From an uncultured Eubacteriales bacterium (GTDB taxonomy: Bacteria; Bacillota; Clostridia; Oscillospirales; Acutalibacteraceae): a stretch of 6,234 nucleotides of DNA. The stretch's first letter is position 1. Every line of letters starts with the position of its first letter. Shown piece by piece: positions 6,160 through 6,234 of this stretch. The notes beneath the pieces were generated by a model, which was not told where the DNA came from, did no database searches, and saw nothing but the letters and a program-made list of their open reading frames with translations. The stretch spans positions 1 through 6,234 of the forward strand of contig CAKSIU010000039.1 of NCBI GenBank assembly GCA_934463265.1, given 5' to 3'. The translations under genes were made by a program, and so were the position numbers.

Positions 6160-6234
<75 letters not shown>

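Overview
This AT-rich window looks like a chromosomal piece of a low-GC Firmicute, most likely an uncultured gut-type member of the Clostridia. The support is the AT-biased codon use, A/T-rich intergenic DNA, AGGAGG-type ribosome binding sites, non-AUG starts, a potBCD-type polyamine operon, cohesin and cadherin-like surface domains, and half-size TauE/SafE proteins. No taxonomic marker gene is present, so this assignment is inference.

Layout. Positions 1-3300 (+) hold the 3' part of a polyamine (spermidine/putrescine) ABC importer operon. It contains the last codons of a PotB-type permease, a complete PotC-type permease, a PotD-type substrate-binding protein, and then a membrane-anchored surface protein with a cohesin-like and a cadherin-like beta-sandwich domain. 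A clear intrinsic terminator at about 3265-3297 closes this unit. Next comes a small helical protein with a near-perfect Shine-Dalgarno (3357-3818). It is followed by two overlapping half-size TauE/SafE (TSUP) membrane proteins (3883-4586) that together make up one usual transporter. A GC-rich hairpin (4597-4624) sits between these and a convergent sodium:neurotransmitter symporter (NSS/SNF) gene (4642-5985, -). Upstream of that gene, on the same strand, are two tandem alanine tRNA genes with anticodons TGC and GGC. The second is cut by the window edge, apparently by one base.

How the parts work together. PotB and PotC would form the membrane channel, powered by an ATPase (PotA) expected upstream of the window, and PotD would deliver polyamine from outside. 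Two points are unusual. PotD appears anchored by a membrane helix at each end instead of by a lipid, and the operon ends with a surface-adhesion-type protein that carries a similar C-terminal membrane tail. The TSUP pair is probably translationally coupled (ATGA overlap) and would assemble as a heterodimer. The NSS protein is probably a Na+-driven amino-acid importer, but it differs from LeuT at one sodium site and at an extracellular gate position.

No mobile element, CRISPR array or clearly new multi-gene system is visible. The main points for follow-up are the anchored PotD with its surface-protein neighbour, the split TSUP pair, and a repeated ambiguity over start codons.
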